DNA of 64,000 nt from Gemmobacter megaterium (GCF_900156815.1 NZ_FTOT01000003.1:1-64000), one strand, 5' to 3'. Shown: positions 35,221 through 44,826, counted from the stretch's first letter. Numbers and translations: made by a program. The notes: a model not told the origin generated them from the letters alone.

Positions 35221-36291
35221 TCAGGCCGTGTAGCTTTGCATCACCTCGTCCAGGCAGTGGTCGGTATCGCCCAGTTGGTGGTCCAGCATGATCAGCCGCT
35301 TGGCATAGTGCGAGGCGGCATAGTCCCAGGTCATGGCAATGCCGCCATGGATCTGGATGGTTTCTTCGGCCACCAGCCGCGCGGCGCGGCCGATCAGGGT
35401 CTTGGCCATTGCCGATTTCAATGCCGCGTCGGGGCCGTCCAGGGCGGCTGCGGCGGCAATGGTGATCGACCGGGCCTGCTCTATTTCCATAAGCAGATCG
35501 ACGGTGCGGTGTTGCAGGGCCTGAAAGCTGCCGATCACGACGCCAAACTGTTTGCGGGTCTTGAGATAGTCCAGCAGGATCGCATAGGCCGCATCCATCG
35601 CGCCGACCGCCTCGGCACAGAGCGCCAGCCGCCCGGCGGTCACGGCGCCAGTGATCGCGGCGGTGGCGTTGTCCAGCAGCAGGGTGGCGGGGCTGTCCTC
35701 CATCAGCACTTCGGCCGCGCCGCCGCCGTCGATCATGCCATAGCCCACAACCGTGACCGCCGCCGCATCGGCCCGGAACACCGCGGGCGCGCCGTCCAGC
35801 AGCGCCACCAGCAGGAATTCATCCGCAGCCTGGCCGCCATAGACGGCCGTCTTGCGCCCGGTCAGACAATAGCCGTCGCCGGTGCGCCGCGCGGTGCTGG
35901 CGATGTGCCCGATGTCATAGGGAGCGTCGATTTCGGCCAGGCCGACGGCAAACCGTCGCGCGCCGCTGATCAGTTGCGCCTGGTCGGCATCGGCGGCCAG
36001 CATCAGGCGGCTGGCCAGCAGCGTGCCCAGAAAGGGCTCGGGGCACAGCGCCCGCCCCAGTGCCTCGAACAGCACGGCAATGTCAAAGCCGGTGCCGCCA
36101 AACCCGCCCGCCGTTTCGGGGACAAGCGCCCCGGCCATGCCCAGTTCGGCCAGTTCGGTCCAGCGGTCGGGATCGTGGAACGGGGCGGCATAGGCGGTGC
36201 GGCTGCGATCCCCGATGGCATAGCGGTCGGCCAGATAGCGGGTCAGCGTGTCCGACAGCATCCGCCGGTCTTCGGTCAGGTCGAAATTCAT
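35221..36291 (-). CDS. acyl-CoA dehydrogenase, short partner subunit
   Basis: A 356-residue acyl-CoA dehydrogenase-fold protein, shorter than the usual ~385-400. It keeps KTRKQFGVVIGSFQALQH and IQIHGGIAMTWDY but the middle domain is reduced, with little of the usual substrate-loop sequence. It follows a full-length paralogue by 3 bases; such pairs form heteromeric dehydrogenases in which one chain holds the catalytic base (compare mycobacterial ChsE1-ChsE2). Last gene of the operon 42338-35221. Confidence 0.87.
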   Translation of the reverse strand: MNFDLTEDRRMLSDTLTRYLADRYAIGDRSRTAYAAPFHDPDRWTELAELGMAGALVPETAGGFGGTGFDIAVLFEALGRALCPEPFLGTLLASRLMLAADADQAQLISGARRFAVGLAEIDAPYDIGHIASTARRTGDGYCLTGRKTAVYGGQAADEFLLVALLDGAPAVFRADAAAVTVVGYGMIDGGGAAEVLMEDSPATLLLDNATAAITGAVTAGRLALCAEAVGAMDAAYAILLDYLKTRKQFGVVIGSFQALQHRTVDLLMEIEQARSITIAAAAALDGPDAALKSAMAKTLIGRAARLVAEETIQIHGGIAMTWDYAASHYAKRLIMLDHQLGDTDHCLDEVMQSYTA

Positions 36292-36294
36292 GGT

Positions 36295-37482
36295 TCACAG
36301 CCCCAGCATGGTCTTGGTCAGGATGTTGCGCTGGATCTCGTTCGATCCACCGAAGATCGAGGTCTTGCGGTTGTTGAAGTAGGTGGCTGCGTTGGTTTCG
36401 CTGTTCTCGGGGCCGAACATCAGGTTGGTTTCGCCGACTGAACCGGGAAAGGGGGCGGCCAGCGGGCCAAGCGCGCGACGGGCGAGGTCGCGGAGTTCCT
36501 GGTTGACCAGCGTGCCCTTGATCTTGAGGATCGAGGTTTCCGGCCCCGGATGGCCCTGTTTCTGGGCACGGAACAGCATTCGCAGATTGGTGATCTTCAT
36601 CGCTTCGAGATCGGTTTCCACCCGCGCGATGCGGGCGGCGAACAGCGGATCCTCGATCAGCGGGCGGCCTTTGCGGCGCATCCGCCGCGCCAGGGCCTTC
36701 AGCTCGTCCAAGGCCTGCATCGAAATGCCGACACCGGCAATGTTCGTGCGTTCATGGGTGAGCAGGAACTTGGCGATGGTCCAGCCCTTGTTTTCTTCGC
36801 CGACCAGATTGTCCACCGGCACGCGGACATTGTCGAAAAAGACTTCGTTCACCTCGTGCCCGCCTTCGATCAGGCGGATGGGCCGGACCTCGATTCCGGG
36901 TGTGTCGATATCTGCCAGGACGAAGCTGATGCCCTCTTGCGGCTTGCCGCCCTGTGTCGTGCGGACCAGGCAAAAGATGCGGTTGGCGTGCTGGCCCAAT
37001 GTGGTCCAGGTCTTTTGTCCGTTCAGGATGTAGTGGTCCCCGTCCCGGTCGGCACGGGTTCTCAGGCTGGCCAGATCCGACCCCGCCCCCGGTTCGGAAT
37101 AGCCCTGTGCCCACCAGTCCTCGCCAGACAGGATGCGCGGCAGGATTTCGGCCTTTTGCCGGTCATTGCCGAATTCGATGATGACCGGGCCGAGCATATG
37201 CGGCCCAAAGGCGACGACACGCGGCGCATTGGCGCGGCTGCATTCGACGTCGAAGATATACCGCTCTACCGGGGTCCAGCCGGGGCCACCGTATTCGCGC
37301 GGCCATGTGGCCCCCAGCCACCCCTTGCGGCCCAGCAGTTCGTGCCATTCCTGATAGATCTCGCGGGGGAGTTCTACCCCTGCGCGCACGGCGGCGGTGA
37401 TATGCGCGGGCAGGTTGGTGGCGAGAAAGTCGCGGACCTCGGTCTGAAAGGCGCGCTCGTGATCGGTAAAGGTCAAGTCCAT
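36295..37482 (-). CDS. acyl-CoA dehydrogenase, full-length partner subunit
   Basis: A 395-residue FAD dehydrogenase starting MDLTFTDHERAFQTEVRDFL. GYSEPGAGSDLASLRTRAD, NGQKTWTTLGQHAN, GGHEVNEVFFDNVRVP and the C-terminal IFGGSNEIQRNILTKTMLGL are present. Together with the short paralogue downstream it probably forms an alpha/beta enzyme that desaturates a bulky or branched acyl-CoA. Start at 37482 is the conserved-looking one; the in-frame extension to 37566 has no domain. Confidence 0.9.
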   Translation of the reverse strand: MDLTFTDHERAFQTEVRDFLATNLPAHITAAVRAGVELPREIYQEWHELLGRKGWLGATWPREYGGPGWTPVERYIFDVECSRANAPRVVAFGPHMLGPVIIEFGNDRQKAEILPRILSGEDWWAQGYSEPGAGSDLASLRTRADRDGDHYILNGQKTWTTLGQHANRIFCLVRTTQGGKPQEGISFVLADIDTPGIEVRPIRLIEGGHEVNEVFFDNVRVPVDNLVGEENKGWTIAKFLLTHERTNIAGVGISMQALDELKALARRMRRKGRPLIEDPLFAARIARVETDLEAMKITNLRMLFRAQKQGHPGPETSILKIKGTLVNQELRDLARRALGPLAAPFPGSVGETNLMFGPENSETNAATYFNNRKTSIFGGSNEIQRNILTKTMLGL

Positions 37483-37501
37483 CTCTTGCGTCCCATTGAT
37501 C

Positions 37502-38704
37502 CTAGAGAACTTCGAACAATCCGGCCGCACCCATGCCGCCGCCCACGCACATCGTGCAAACGACATAGCGCGCGCCCCGGCGTTTGCCCTCGATCAGGGC
37601 ATGGCCGACCATGCGCGCGCCCGACATGCCATAGGGATGCCCGATGGCGATGGCGCCGCCGTTGACGTTCAGCAGGTCATCGGGAATGCCCAGCTTGTGC
37701 GCGGAATACAGCACCTGACAGGCGAAGGCCTCGTTCAGTTCACAAAGGCCGATGTCGTCCATCTTCAGGCCATGGGCCTTCAGCAGGCGGGGCACGGCGT
37801 GGACAGGGCCGATGCCCATTTCGTCAGGGTCCAGCCCGGCGGCCATGACGCCGACATAGCGGCCAAGCGGGTGCAATCCGCGGCGCCCGGCCTCGGCCGC
37901 CTCCATCAGGACGCAGGCCGAAGCGCCATCGGAAAGCTGCGAGGCGTTGCCCGCCGTGATATGCGCCCCTTTGGCGATGCGCTGGCCGTCCTTGAACACC
38001 GGCTCCAAGGCCGCGAGCCCGTCCAGTGTGGTGTCGGGGCGGTTGCCTTCGTCACGATCCAGGGTGATCTGGCGGAAGGACCGCTCTTTTGTCTGCCGGT
38101 CTGTTACCGCCATGGTGGTGGTCATCGGCACGATTTCGGCATCGAACCGCCCGGCGGCCTGGGCAGCGGCGGTGCGCTGCTGGGATCGCAGGGCATAGGC
38201 ATCCTGATCTTCCCTGCGGATGCCGTAGCGGTCGGCCACGATCTCGGCGGTTTCCAGCATCGTCATGTACAGGTCGGGGCAATGCTCCACGATCCAGGGG
38301 TCGGTGCGGTGGTCCTGGCGGATGTTCTGGTTCTGCACCAGGCTGACCGATTCCACCCCGCCGCCGATCACCACATCCATGCCGTCATGCACGATCTGCT
38401 TGGCTGCGGTGGCAATCGCCATCATCCCGCTGGCGCATTGCCGGTCGAGCGACATGCCGGCGACAGAGGTGGGCAGACCGGCGCGGATTGCCGCCTGGCG
38501 CCCGATATTTCCCCCGGCAGAGCCCTGCTGGATCGCGCAGCCGATGATGCAATCGGCAATTTCGGGGCCGTCCAGCCCGGCACGGGCCACGGCATGGTGC
38601 ACCGCATGGCCGATCAGGGCCTGCGCCTGGGTGGTGTTGAATGCGCCGCGATAGGCTTTGCCGATCGGGGTGCGCGCGGTCGAGACGATCAGGGCGTCGC
38701 GCAT
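37502..38704 (-). CDS. acetyl-CoA C-acyltransferase (degradative thiolase)
   Basis: A 400-residue thiolase of the FadA/PcaF branch. The nucleophilic Cys is in [12 protein letters not shown], the His in [17 protein letters not shown], and the second Cys in [15 protein letters not shown]. It cleaves a 3-oxoacyl-CoA to acetyl-CoA and a shortened acyl-CoA. Start at 38704 after GAGGATCC. Part of the TetR-controlled beta-oxidation operon. Confidence 0.92.
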   Translation of the reverse strand: MRDALIVSTARTPIGKAYRGAFNTTQAQALIGHAVHHAVARAGLDGPEIADCIIGCAIQQGSAGGNIGRQAAIRAGLPTSVAGMSLDRQCASGMMAIATAAKQIVHDGMDVVIGGGVESVSLVQNQNIRQDHRTDPWIVEHCPDLYMTMLETAEIVADRYGIRREDQDAYALRSQQRTAAAQAAGRFDAEIVPMTTTMAVTDRQTKERSFRQITLDRDEGNRPDTTLDGLAALEPVFKDGQRIAKGAHITAGNASQLSDGASACVLMEAAEAGRRGLHPLGRYVGVMAAGLDPDEMGIGPVHAVPRLLKAHGLKMDDIGLCELNEAFACQVLYSAHKLGIPDDLLNVNGGAIAIGHPYGMSGARMVGHALIEGKRRGARYVVCTMCVGGGMGAAGLFEVL

Positions 38705-38846
38705 CGGGGGATCCTCCTCAATCCTGTGGGTCCGGCGCTGTGGAAGGCGCGGGGTTGAACTGGCGGTTCGGCGTGTGTGGTCCGCCGATCCTGCCTGCGG
38801 CCCCTGTGACGATGGCGATGCTGCCTGCAACCTGCATCCCTGGGCC

Positions 38847-39620
38847 TCAGGTCCACATATGGGTGCCGCCGCATAGCGTCAGCGCCTGTCCGGTCATGTA
38901 GCTGCTGGCCTCGGAGGCCAGAAACACCGCCGTTCCGCCGAAATCCTGTGGCTCTCCAAAGCGGCGCAGGGGAATCTGGGTGCGGGCGCGTTCTGCGGCT
39001 TCGGGACTGTCCCACAGCGCGCGGGCGAATTCGGTGCGCACGACGCCGGGGCAGATCGCATTCGCCCGCACCCCCTGCGGCCCGTAGTGCAGCGCCAGGT
39101 TGCGCACCAGCCCGATCAACGCCAGCTTGGAGATGCCATAGAGGCCCAGCGTCGGCGAAGGTTTGAAGGCGCCGACGCTGGCGGTAAAGATCATCGACCC
39201 TGCGCCGCGCGCGATCATGTCGGGCACCACCAGCCGCGCAAGCCACAGATTGGCCTGCACATTCGTCTGCATGATCTTTTCATAGGAGGCGTCGGCTATG
39301 TCGGAAATCGGCCCATAGTGTACATTCACGCCAGCGTTGCCGACCAGTATGTCCACCGGCCCCGCAAGGGCGTGCGCCCGTTCGACCAGCGCGACCAGAT
39401 CCTCGTGCCGCCCGGCATTGGCGGCCACACCATGCGCCCGGGCAGCACCGCAGGCCCGGTTGATCTCTGCTGCGGTGGCATCCAACTGGTCCTGCTTGCG
39501 GGCAGAGAGGATCACCGTCGCGCCATGATGCGCCAGGGCCAGCGCCATTTCCCGCCCCATGCCGCGCGAGGCGCCGGTCAGCAGCGCGACCTTGCCGGTC
39601 AGATCGAAGAGCTGGCCCAT
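38847..39620 (-). CDS. SDR-family dehydrogenase/reductase
   Basis: A 257-residue classical SDR with [11 protein letters not shown] for NAD(P), [11 protein letters not shown], Ser in IFTASVGAF and an intact YGISK active site. It starts one base after the stop of the ACAD11-like gene, so the two are translationally linked. It may act on a hydroxy/oxo group of the same substrate (for example reducing a 4-oxoacyl-CoA, as LvaD does in Pseudomonas levulinate catabolism); this is inference. Confidence 0.88.
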   Translation of the reverse strand: MGQLFDLTGKVALLTGASRGMGREMALALAHHGATVILSARKQDQLDATAAEINRACGAARAHGVAANAGRHEDLVALVERAHALAGPVDILVGNAGVNVHYGPISDIADASYEKIMQTNVQANLWLARLVVPDMIARGAGSMIFTASVGAFKPSPTLGLYGISKLALIGLVRNLALHYGPQGVRANAICPGVVRTEFARALWDSPEAAERARTQIPLRRFGEPQDFGGTAVFLASEASSYMTGQALTLCGGTHMWT

Positions 39621-39621
39621 G

Positions 39622-40950
39622 TCACGGTCCTTCGGACACGGTGCCATGGCGGCGGGTGCCCGCTGCGGCCTGCCGCGCGTTTGACGTTTCGAACGCCCTG
39701 CGCTCGGCGCGGGCGACAACGGCGTGGTGCACCTCGTCCGGGCCGTCGGCCAGCCGGAGGGTGCGCTGCTTGATGTACATCTCGGGCAGGTCGGTCCACT
39801 GGCTGATCCCTGTCGCGCCATGAAGCTGGATGGCCTGGTCGATGATCTGGCAGCACTTTTCGGGCACCATCGCCTTGATCATGGAGACCCAGACGCGAGC
39901 CTCCTTGTTGCCCAGCACATCCATTGCCCGCGCCGCCTTGAGCACCATGAGGCGCATGGCCTCGATCTCGATCCGGGCGCGGCTGATCGTTTCCATGTTC
40001 TTGCCCAGATCAATGATCCGCTTGCCGAATGCCTGCCGCGAGACCCCGCGTGCAATCATCAGATCCAGCGCCTTTTCCGCCGCCCCGATCGACCGCATAC
40101 AATGGTGTATCCGCCCTGGCCCCAGCCGAAGCTGGCTGATCTCGAACCCGCGCCCTTCGCCCCACAGGATATGATCTTCGGGCACACGGACATTGTTGAA
40201 CCGGATGTGCATATGCCCGTGCGGCGCGTCGTCGTGGCCAAACACGTTCATCGGCCCAAGGATTTCCACGCCGGGTGTGTCGACGGGCACCAGGATCTGG
40301 CTTTGCTGGCGGAAGGTCTCGGCATCGGGCGAGGTCTTGACCATCACGATCATGATCTTGCAGCGCGGATCGCCGACACCGGAAATGTAGTATTTCTCGC
40401 CGTTGATCACCCATTGGCCGTTGTCCAGCACCGCACGGGTGGAGACGTTGCGCGCATCCGACGAGGCCACATCCGGCTCTGTCATCGCAAAGGCGGACCG
40501 GATTTCCCCGGCCAGAAGCGGCTTGAGCCACCTGTCCTTTTGCGCGGGGGTGCCGACACGTTCCAGCACTTCCATATTGCCCGTATCGGGGGCCGAGCAG
40601 TTCAGCGACTGCGCGGCCAAGGGGTTCTTGCCAAGCTCGAAGGCGATATAGGCATAGTCGAGGTTGGACAGCCCCTCGCCCGTGTCGGCATTCGGCAGGA
40701 AGAAGTTCCACAGACCTTCGGATTTGGCCCGCGACTTGAGTGTCTCCAGGATCTCCAGTTGGCCGGGCGCATAGGAGAAACGTTCCTTGCGCGTTGCCCC
40801 CAGGCGTTCGTATTCGCGCCAGGCCGGTTCGCAATGTTCGGCAACATGCACGATGACCTTGTTCAGCAGGGGGCGGGCGCCCTCTGACATGGCCAGATTG
40901 TTCAGCGTGTCCGTGCTGCCCGGTCGCTGCGTGTCGGTGGCGTGGGTCAT
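39622..40950 (-). CDS. acyl-CoA dehydrogenase, ACAD10/ACAD11-like
   Basis: A 442-residue dehydrogenase-fold protein. EGLWNFFLPNADTGEGLSN, NCSAPDTGNMEVLERVGT, FAMTEPDVASSDARN and YYISGVGDPRCKIMIVMVK resemble the C-terminal domain of animal ACAD11 rather than ordinary acyl-CoA dehydrogenases. ACAD10/11 and Pseudomonas LvaC act on phosphorylated 4-hydroxyacyl-CoAs, eliminating phosphate and leading to the 3-hydroxyacyl-CoA. The matching kinase domain, fused in animals, is here a separate gene (43522-44616) in the divergent operon. Start at 40950 follows GGGAGGAAA. Confidence 0.88.
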   Translation of the reverse strand: MTHATDTQRPGSTDTLNNLAMSEGARPLLNKVIVHVAEHCEPAWREYERLGATRKERFSYAPGQLEILETLKSRAKSEGLWNFFLPNADTGEGLSNLDYAYIAFELGKNPLAAQSLNCSAPDTGNMEVLERVGTPAQKDRWLKPLLAGEIRSAFAMTEPDVASSDARNVSTRAVLDNGQWVINGEKYYISGVGDPRCKIMIVMVKTSPDAETFRQQSQILVPVDTPGVEILGPMNVFGHDDAPHGHMHIRFNNVRVPEDHILWGEGRGFEISQLRLGPGRIHHCMRSIGAAEKALDLMIARGVSRQAFGKRIIDLGKNMETISRARIEIEAMRLMVLKAARAMDVLGNKEARVWVSMIKAMVPEKCCQIIDQAIQLHGATGISQWTDLPEMYIKQRTLRLADGPDEVHHAVVARAERRAFETSNARQAAAGTRRHGTVSEGP

Positions 40951-41009
40951 TCCGGTTTCCTCCCGTTCCACGGCGTCATCTGTTCTTCAGTCCGGCTTGC
41001 ACTTCGGCG

Positions 41010-42338
41010 TCATGGGTCCACCGTTGCGCCGGGCGTGCGCCGTGTGACCAGCCCGCCAAGGTCCAGATCAAGGAACGATCCGCCGTCCTGCGCCAATCGG
41101 CGCAAGGTGGGTGCGGGGGCGCAGGCCGGATCGTCCTTGGCCAGACGTTCCATGCGCGCCAGCAATGGCCCGGCGCCGATCCGGTCCGCCCAGAACATCG
41201 GCCCGCCCTTGTCGGGCGGGAAGCCGTAGCCGTTCAGCCAGACCACGTCGATATCCGAGGGTCGCTGGGCCTTGTTCTCTTCGAGAATCCTGACAGCTTC
41301 GTTGACCATCGGGGCCAGAAGGGTTTCGACGATCTCGTCGGGGGGCAAGGTGGTCGGCGCGGCGCCGGTCATCTTGCGGATCAGGCGGGCGGTGACGTCC
41401 GATGGTGTGGCGCGGCGCTGGTCGTCATAATCGTAGAATCCCGCGCCGGTTTTCTGTCCGCGCCGACCCATTTCGCACAGCGCGTCGCGGATGGGGCTGT
41501 GGGTCTTGGCGCCCGTGGTCCAGCCGATGTCCAGCCCGGCCAGGTCGGACATCTGATATGGCCCCATCTTGAAACCGAACCCGGTTATGGCGGCGTCGAT
41601 GTCCCATGGCATCAGCCCGCCGAACAGCAGGCGGTTGGCCTGTTCCCGGCGTGCGGCGAGCATCCGGTTTCCGACGAACCCGTCGCAGACGCCAACCAGA
41701 ACCGGCACCTTGCCGATGCGCCCCGCAAGGTCCATGCAGGTGGCGACCACATCGTCAGCCGTCTGTTCCGCCCGGACGATTTCCAGCAGTTTCATAACGT
41801 TGGCGGGCGAGAAGAAATGCAGCCCGATCACATCCTGCGGGCGGCGGGTGGCCGCGGCGATCTGGTCTATGTCCAGCGCCGAGGTGTTGGTGGCCAGGAT
41901 GGCCCCGTCCTTAGCGATGCTGTCGAGGCGGGCGAAGATGCGGGTTTTCAGATCCATGTTCTCGAACACGGCTTCGATGATCAGATCACAGTCGGCCAGT
42001 GCCGCCATATCGAGCGCGGGCGTGAGGCGCGCCATGCGGGTCTCGACCTCGGATTGGGGGAACCGGCCCTTGTCGGCGCTGGCCTGATAGTTGCGCCGGA
42101 CTATGGACACGCCCCGATCCAGCACCTCGGGCGCGGTTTCGACAAGTGTCACGGGGATGCCCGCGCTGGCAAAGGTCATCGCGATGCCGCCGCCCATCGT
42201 GCCAGCGCCGATGATCCCGACCGACAAAACCGGGCGCAGGCGGGATGGCGCGGCCGCCAGGCCATCGACCACGGCGGCCAGGCGTGTGGCCTTGGCGATA
42301 TGGGTGGCTGCATCGGCATTCTGGGGCGGTGTCGGCAT
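41010..42338 (-). CDS. 3-hydroxyacyl-CoA dehydrogenase (no hydratase domain)
   Basis: A 442-residue NAD enzyme. The Rossmann motif GIIGAGTMGGGIAMTFASAG is followed by the catalytic region (HFFSPANVMKLLEIVR) and the first C-terminal domain (GFVGNRMLAARREQ). A second C-terminal domain then makes it longer than stand-alone FadB2-type enzymes, like a FadB/FadJ protein without its hydratase half. Hydration would come from the enoyl-CoA hydratases at 42643 or 52443. First gene of the minus-strand operon; its promoter carries a TetR-type palindrome. Confidence 0.9.
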   Translation of the reverse strand: MPTPPQNADAATHIAKATRLAAVVDGLAAAPSRLRPVLSVGIIGAGTMGGGIAMTFASAGIPVTLVETAPEVLDRGVSIVRRNYQASADKGRFPQSEVETRMARLTPALDMAALADCDLIIEAVFENMDLKTRIFARLDSIAKDGAILATNTSALDIDQIAAATRRPQDVIGLHFFSPANVMKLLEIVRAEQTADDVVATCMDLAGRIGKVPVLVGVCDGFVGNRMLAARREQANRLLFGGLMPWDIDAAITGFGFKMGPYQMSDLAGLDIGWTTGAKTHSPIRDALCEMGRRGQKTGAGFYDYDDQRRATPSDVTARLIRKMTGAAPTTLPPDEIVETLLAPMVNEAVRILEENKAQRPSDIDVVWLNGYGFPPDKGGPMFWADRIGAGPLLARMERLAKDDPACAPAPTLRRLAQDGGSFLDLDLGGLVTRRTPGATVDP

Positions 42339-42428
42339 GTGTCCACTTTCGTCCGGGGAAGGCGCGGCGCCGATGGCCCGGTGCCGTTGCGCGCAGGAGT
42401 GCCGCCCTGGGCCGGGTCTGGCGCGGAT

Positions 42429-42472
42429 TCCTGACACATGTCAGGATTACGGTATGCCAACAGATCCGACAA
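42429..42472 (-). promoter_or_regulatory. promoter and TetR-type operator A of the beta-oxidation operon
   Basis: TCCTGACA-CA-TGTCAGGA (42429-42446) is a perfect palindrome. It overlaps a minus-strand -10 TAATCC (42444-42449), which stands 17 bases from a -35 TTGTCG (42467-42472). Bound repressor would cover the start site. Confidence 0.65.
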
Positions 42473-42531
42473 GTGAAATTTTCGGCCCCTGGCCGTTTCG
42501 GGGGCTGCGCGCCGTGCCGGTTCAAACCGGA

Positions 42532-42579
42532 TTGACGCGCGGGAGTGTGCGCTCTAGCGTGATTCCTGACAGTTGTCAG
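42532..42579 (+). promoter_or_regulatory. promoter and TetR-type operator B of the hydratase-kinase operon
   Basis: -35 TTGACG (42532-42537), 17-base spacer, -10 TAGCGT (42555-42560), then CTGACA-GT-TGTCAG (42566-42579) over the expected transcription start. The layout mirrors operator A on the other strand. Confidence 0.65.
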
Positions 42580-42642
42580 TTTTCGCGGTGCCGCCCTGAC
42601 ATGCGCAGGACCGGCAACAGCGATCGCCGTGGGAGGGCGCAG

Positions 42643-43494
42643 ATGACAGGGCATTTCACCTATCGGCACATCCTTTGCGAGACGCGGGACGGGATCGCCA
42701 CGATCACGCTGAACCGCCCCGAGCGGTTGAATGCCTGGACGCCGTTGATGGCCGACGAGGTGCGCGGCGCGGTCGGTGTGGCGGGCGCCGATCCGGCGGT
42801 GCGGGTGATTGTGATCACGGGGGCCGGGCGGGGGTTTTGCGCCGGGGCCGACATGGACGCGCTGGACCAGACGGCCGACCGGGGACGTGCCAGCGGGCGC
42901 GAGGTGCTGTATCCGCAGGACATTCGCTTTCCCGATGCGCCGGGCCCGGATCTGGACGGGTTGTATCCTGGCCGCTTCGGGTATCTTTATGCCTGCCCCA
43001 AGCCGGTGATCGCGGCCATCAATGGGGCGTGCGCGGGCATCGGGCTTGTACTGGCGCTGTATTGCGACCTGAGATTTGCGGCCTCCGGGGCCAAGTTCAC
43101 GACCGCCTTTGCCGCACGGGGGCTGATTGCGGAACATGGTACCGCATGGCTCTTGCCACGGCTGATCGGCGAGGCCCATGCGCTGGATCTGCTGCTGAGC
43201 GCGCGCAAGTTCACCGGCGACGAGGCGCACCGCCTTGGCCTGCTCAATGCGGTCTTGCCCGACACCGAGGTGATGGCCCATGTCGCGCAGGTGGCGCGGA
43301 CGCTGGCCAGGGACGTTTCGCCCCGGTCCATGGCGATCATCAAACGGCAGGTCCGCCGCGCCTATGCGCAGGATTTCGCGACGTCCCTTTCGGTTGCGGA
43401 TCACGAGATGGAGCACAGCTTCACATCGGCAGATTTCCGCGAAGGCGTTCGCAGCTTTGTCGCGCGCCGCGCGCCGCGCTTTGCGGATCTTTGA
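42643..43494 (+). CDS. enoyl-CoA hydratase/isomerase
   Basis: A 283-residue crotonase: LNRPERLNAWTPLM, GRGFCAGADMDAL (oxyanion hole) and NGACAGIGLVLALYCDLRFA, followed by RGLIAEHGTAWLLPRLIG with the Glu expected of a catalytic hydratase. Start at 42643 after GGGAGGG. First gene of the plus-strand operon divergent from the 3-hydroxyacyl-CoA dehydrogenase and probably co-regulated with it. The kinase gene follows 27 bases on. Confidence 0.9.
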   Translation: MTGHFTYRHILCETRDGIATITLNRPERLNAWTPLMADEVRGAVGVAGADPAVRVIVITGAGRGFCAGADMDALDQTADRGRASGREVLYPQDIRFPDAPGPDLDGLYPGRFGYLYACPKPVIAAINGACAGIGLVLALYCDLRFAASGAKFTTAFAARGLIAEHGTAWLLPRLIGEAHALDLLLSARKFTGDEAHRLGLLNAVLPDTEVMAHVAQVARTLARDVSPRSMAIIKRQVRRAYAQDFATSLSVADHEMEHSFTSADFREGVRSFVARRAPRFADL

Positions 43495-43521
43495 CAGCTC
43501 TGTCCAGCAAAGGCCGATGCC

Positions 43522-44616
43522 ATGCCCCGCCTGTCCACGGATGCCGCCCCGGCGCTGATCGCGCCATTGCCGCAACACAGGTTCGATACGGTCGCGCTGG
43601 CGACCTGGTTGCAGGACCGGGTGCCCGACGGGACCGCAGGGCTGGTGGTGCAGCAGTTCCAAGGTGGGATGTCGAACCCGACCTATCTGCTGACCCTGCC
43701 GTCCGGCAAGCGGATGGTCCTGCGCAAGAAGCCGCCGGGCAGGCTGTTGCCCAAGGCCCATGCCATCGACCGCGAATACCGTATTCTGGCGGCGCTGGCG
43801 CCGACCGCCGTGCCGACACCGCAGGTTATTGCCTATTGCGACGATCCCGGCGTGATCGGTGCAGAGTTCTTTGTGATGGAATATCTGGAGGGCCGGATCA
43901 TTGCCGACCGGGCCATGGCGCCGGTTCCGCGCCCTGATCGCCCTGCGCTGGCCTATGCCCTGATCGACACATTGGCGGATCTGCACCTGCTGGATTGGCG
44001 TGCCTGCGGGCTGGACGGGTTCGGGCGGCCAGAGGGATACCTGGCCCGGCAGACCGCCCGATGGTCCGGGCAATACGAGGCCGCGAAATCTGCGCTGCCC
44101 GCCGATTTCGACTATGCCGATATGGATTGGCTGCGCGACTGGATGATCCGCCATTCCGCCGTCGCAGAGGAAAGCGCGATCACCCATGGCGATTTTCGGC
44201 TGGGCAATGCCGTCGTTCATCCCGTTGCGCCCAGGATCATCGGGCTCCTTGACTGGGAACTGTCGACCATCGGGCATCCGGTTGCGGATCTGGCCTATCT
44301 GTGCCTGCCCTATCGTTTGCCCCCTGAGGTGCTGGGCGGCCAGGGACTGGTCGCCGCCGGCCTGCCGTCGGAGCAGGCGATGCTGGCGCGGTATTGCGAA
44401 CGCACCGGCCGCAGCACGATCACGGACTGGCCGGTCTTTCTGGCGTTCAACTGCCTGCGGTCCGCCGCGATCATCCAGGGGGTTGCCGCCAGGGCGGCAC
44501 AAGGCACCGCAAGCAGTGCCAGTGCCGATCCTGCACGCGAGGGATTGCGCGCCCGCCGCATCGCGCAATGCGGCGCCGACATTGCCCGGCGCCATGAGCA
44601 GGGCCAACCGGCATGA
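43522..44616 (+). CDS. APH-family kinase, ACAD10/11 N-domain-like (LvaA-like)
   Basis: A 364-residue phosphotransferase of the aminoglycoside-phosphotransferase fold. The N-lobe has FQGGMSNPTYLLTLPSGKRMVLRKKPPG (ATP-binding Lys), and the C-lobe the catalytic HGDFRLGN and LLDWELSTIGHPVADLAYL. This pattern, including LRKKPPG, is that of the kinase domain of ACAD10/ACAD11 and of LvaA, which phosphorylates the 4-hydroxyl of 4-hydroxyacyl-CoAs. It is not expected to confer antibiotic resistance. The dehydrogenase half is encoded at 39622-40950. Confidence 0.85.
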   Translation: MPRLSTDAAPALIAPLPQHRFDTVALATWLQDRVPDGTAGLVVQQFQGGMSNPTYLLTLPSGKRMVLRKKPPGRLLPKAHAIDREYRILAALAPTAVPTPQVIAYCDDPGVIGAEFFVMEYLEGRIIADRAMAPVPRPDRPALAYALIDTLADLHLLDWRACGLDGFGRPEGYLARQTARWSGQYEAAKSALPADFDYADMDWLRDWMIRHSAVAEESAITHGDFRLGNAVVHPVAPRIIGLLDWELSTIGHPVADLAYLCLPYRLPPEVLGGQGLVAAGLPSEQAMLARYCERTGRSTITDWPVFLAFNCLRSAAIIQGVAARAAQGTASSASADPAREGLRARRIAQCGADIARRHEQGQPA

Positions 44617-44689
44617 ACCCGCCGTTGCCGTCGTCGCATGACAGGCCGGGGCGGTACGTTTCATCGGGGAATGCAGTTTTTTCTTGATT

Positions 44690-44732
44690 CCTGACGCATG
44701 TCAGGCTCTGACTTGAAGCATGACAAATGTCA
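44690..44732. promoter_or_regulatory. two TetR-type operators (C and D) upstream of the TRAP operon
   Basis: CCTGACG-CA-TGTCAGG (44690-44705, one mismatch) and TGACA-AA-TGTCA (44721-44732) have centres 29 bp apart and share the motif of operators A, B and E. A TTGATT at 44684 or a TTGAAG at 44713 could be the -35. Confidence 0.6.
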
Positions 44733-44826
44733 GGAATCGGCCTGCCCTCAACATGGGCGGTACCTCGCAAGACGATGTACAGAGCCGCAAGTCGCCATGT
44801 CGCATACCCTCGGGGAGGAGGAAGAA

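Noticed and set aside
43522-44616. Reading the APH-fold protein as an aminoglycoside resistance gene
   Set aside because: The motif set and the context of acyl-CoA genes fit the ACAD10/11-type kinase branch, not antibiotic phosphotransferases.
41986-44664. 892-codon minus-strand frame opposite the enoyl-CoA hydratase and kinase
   Set aside because: It runs through the divergent promoters and operators. The plus-strand proteins are clear family members.
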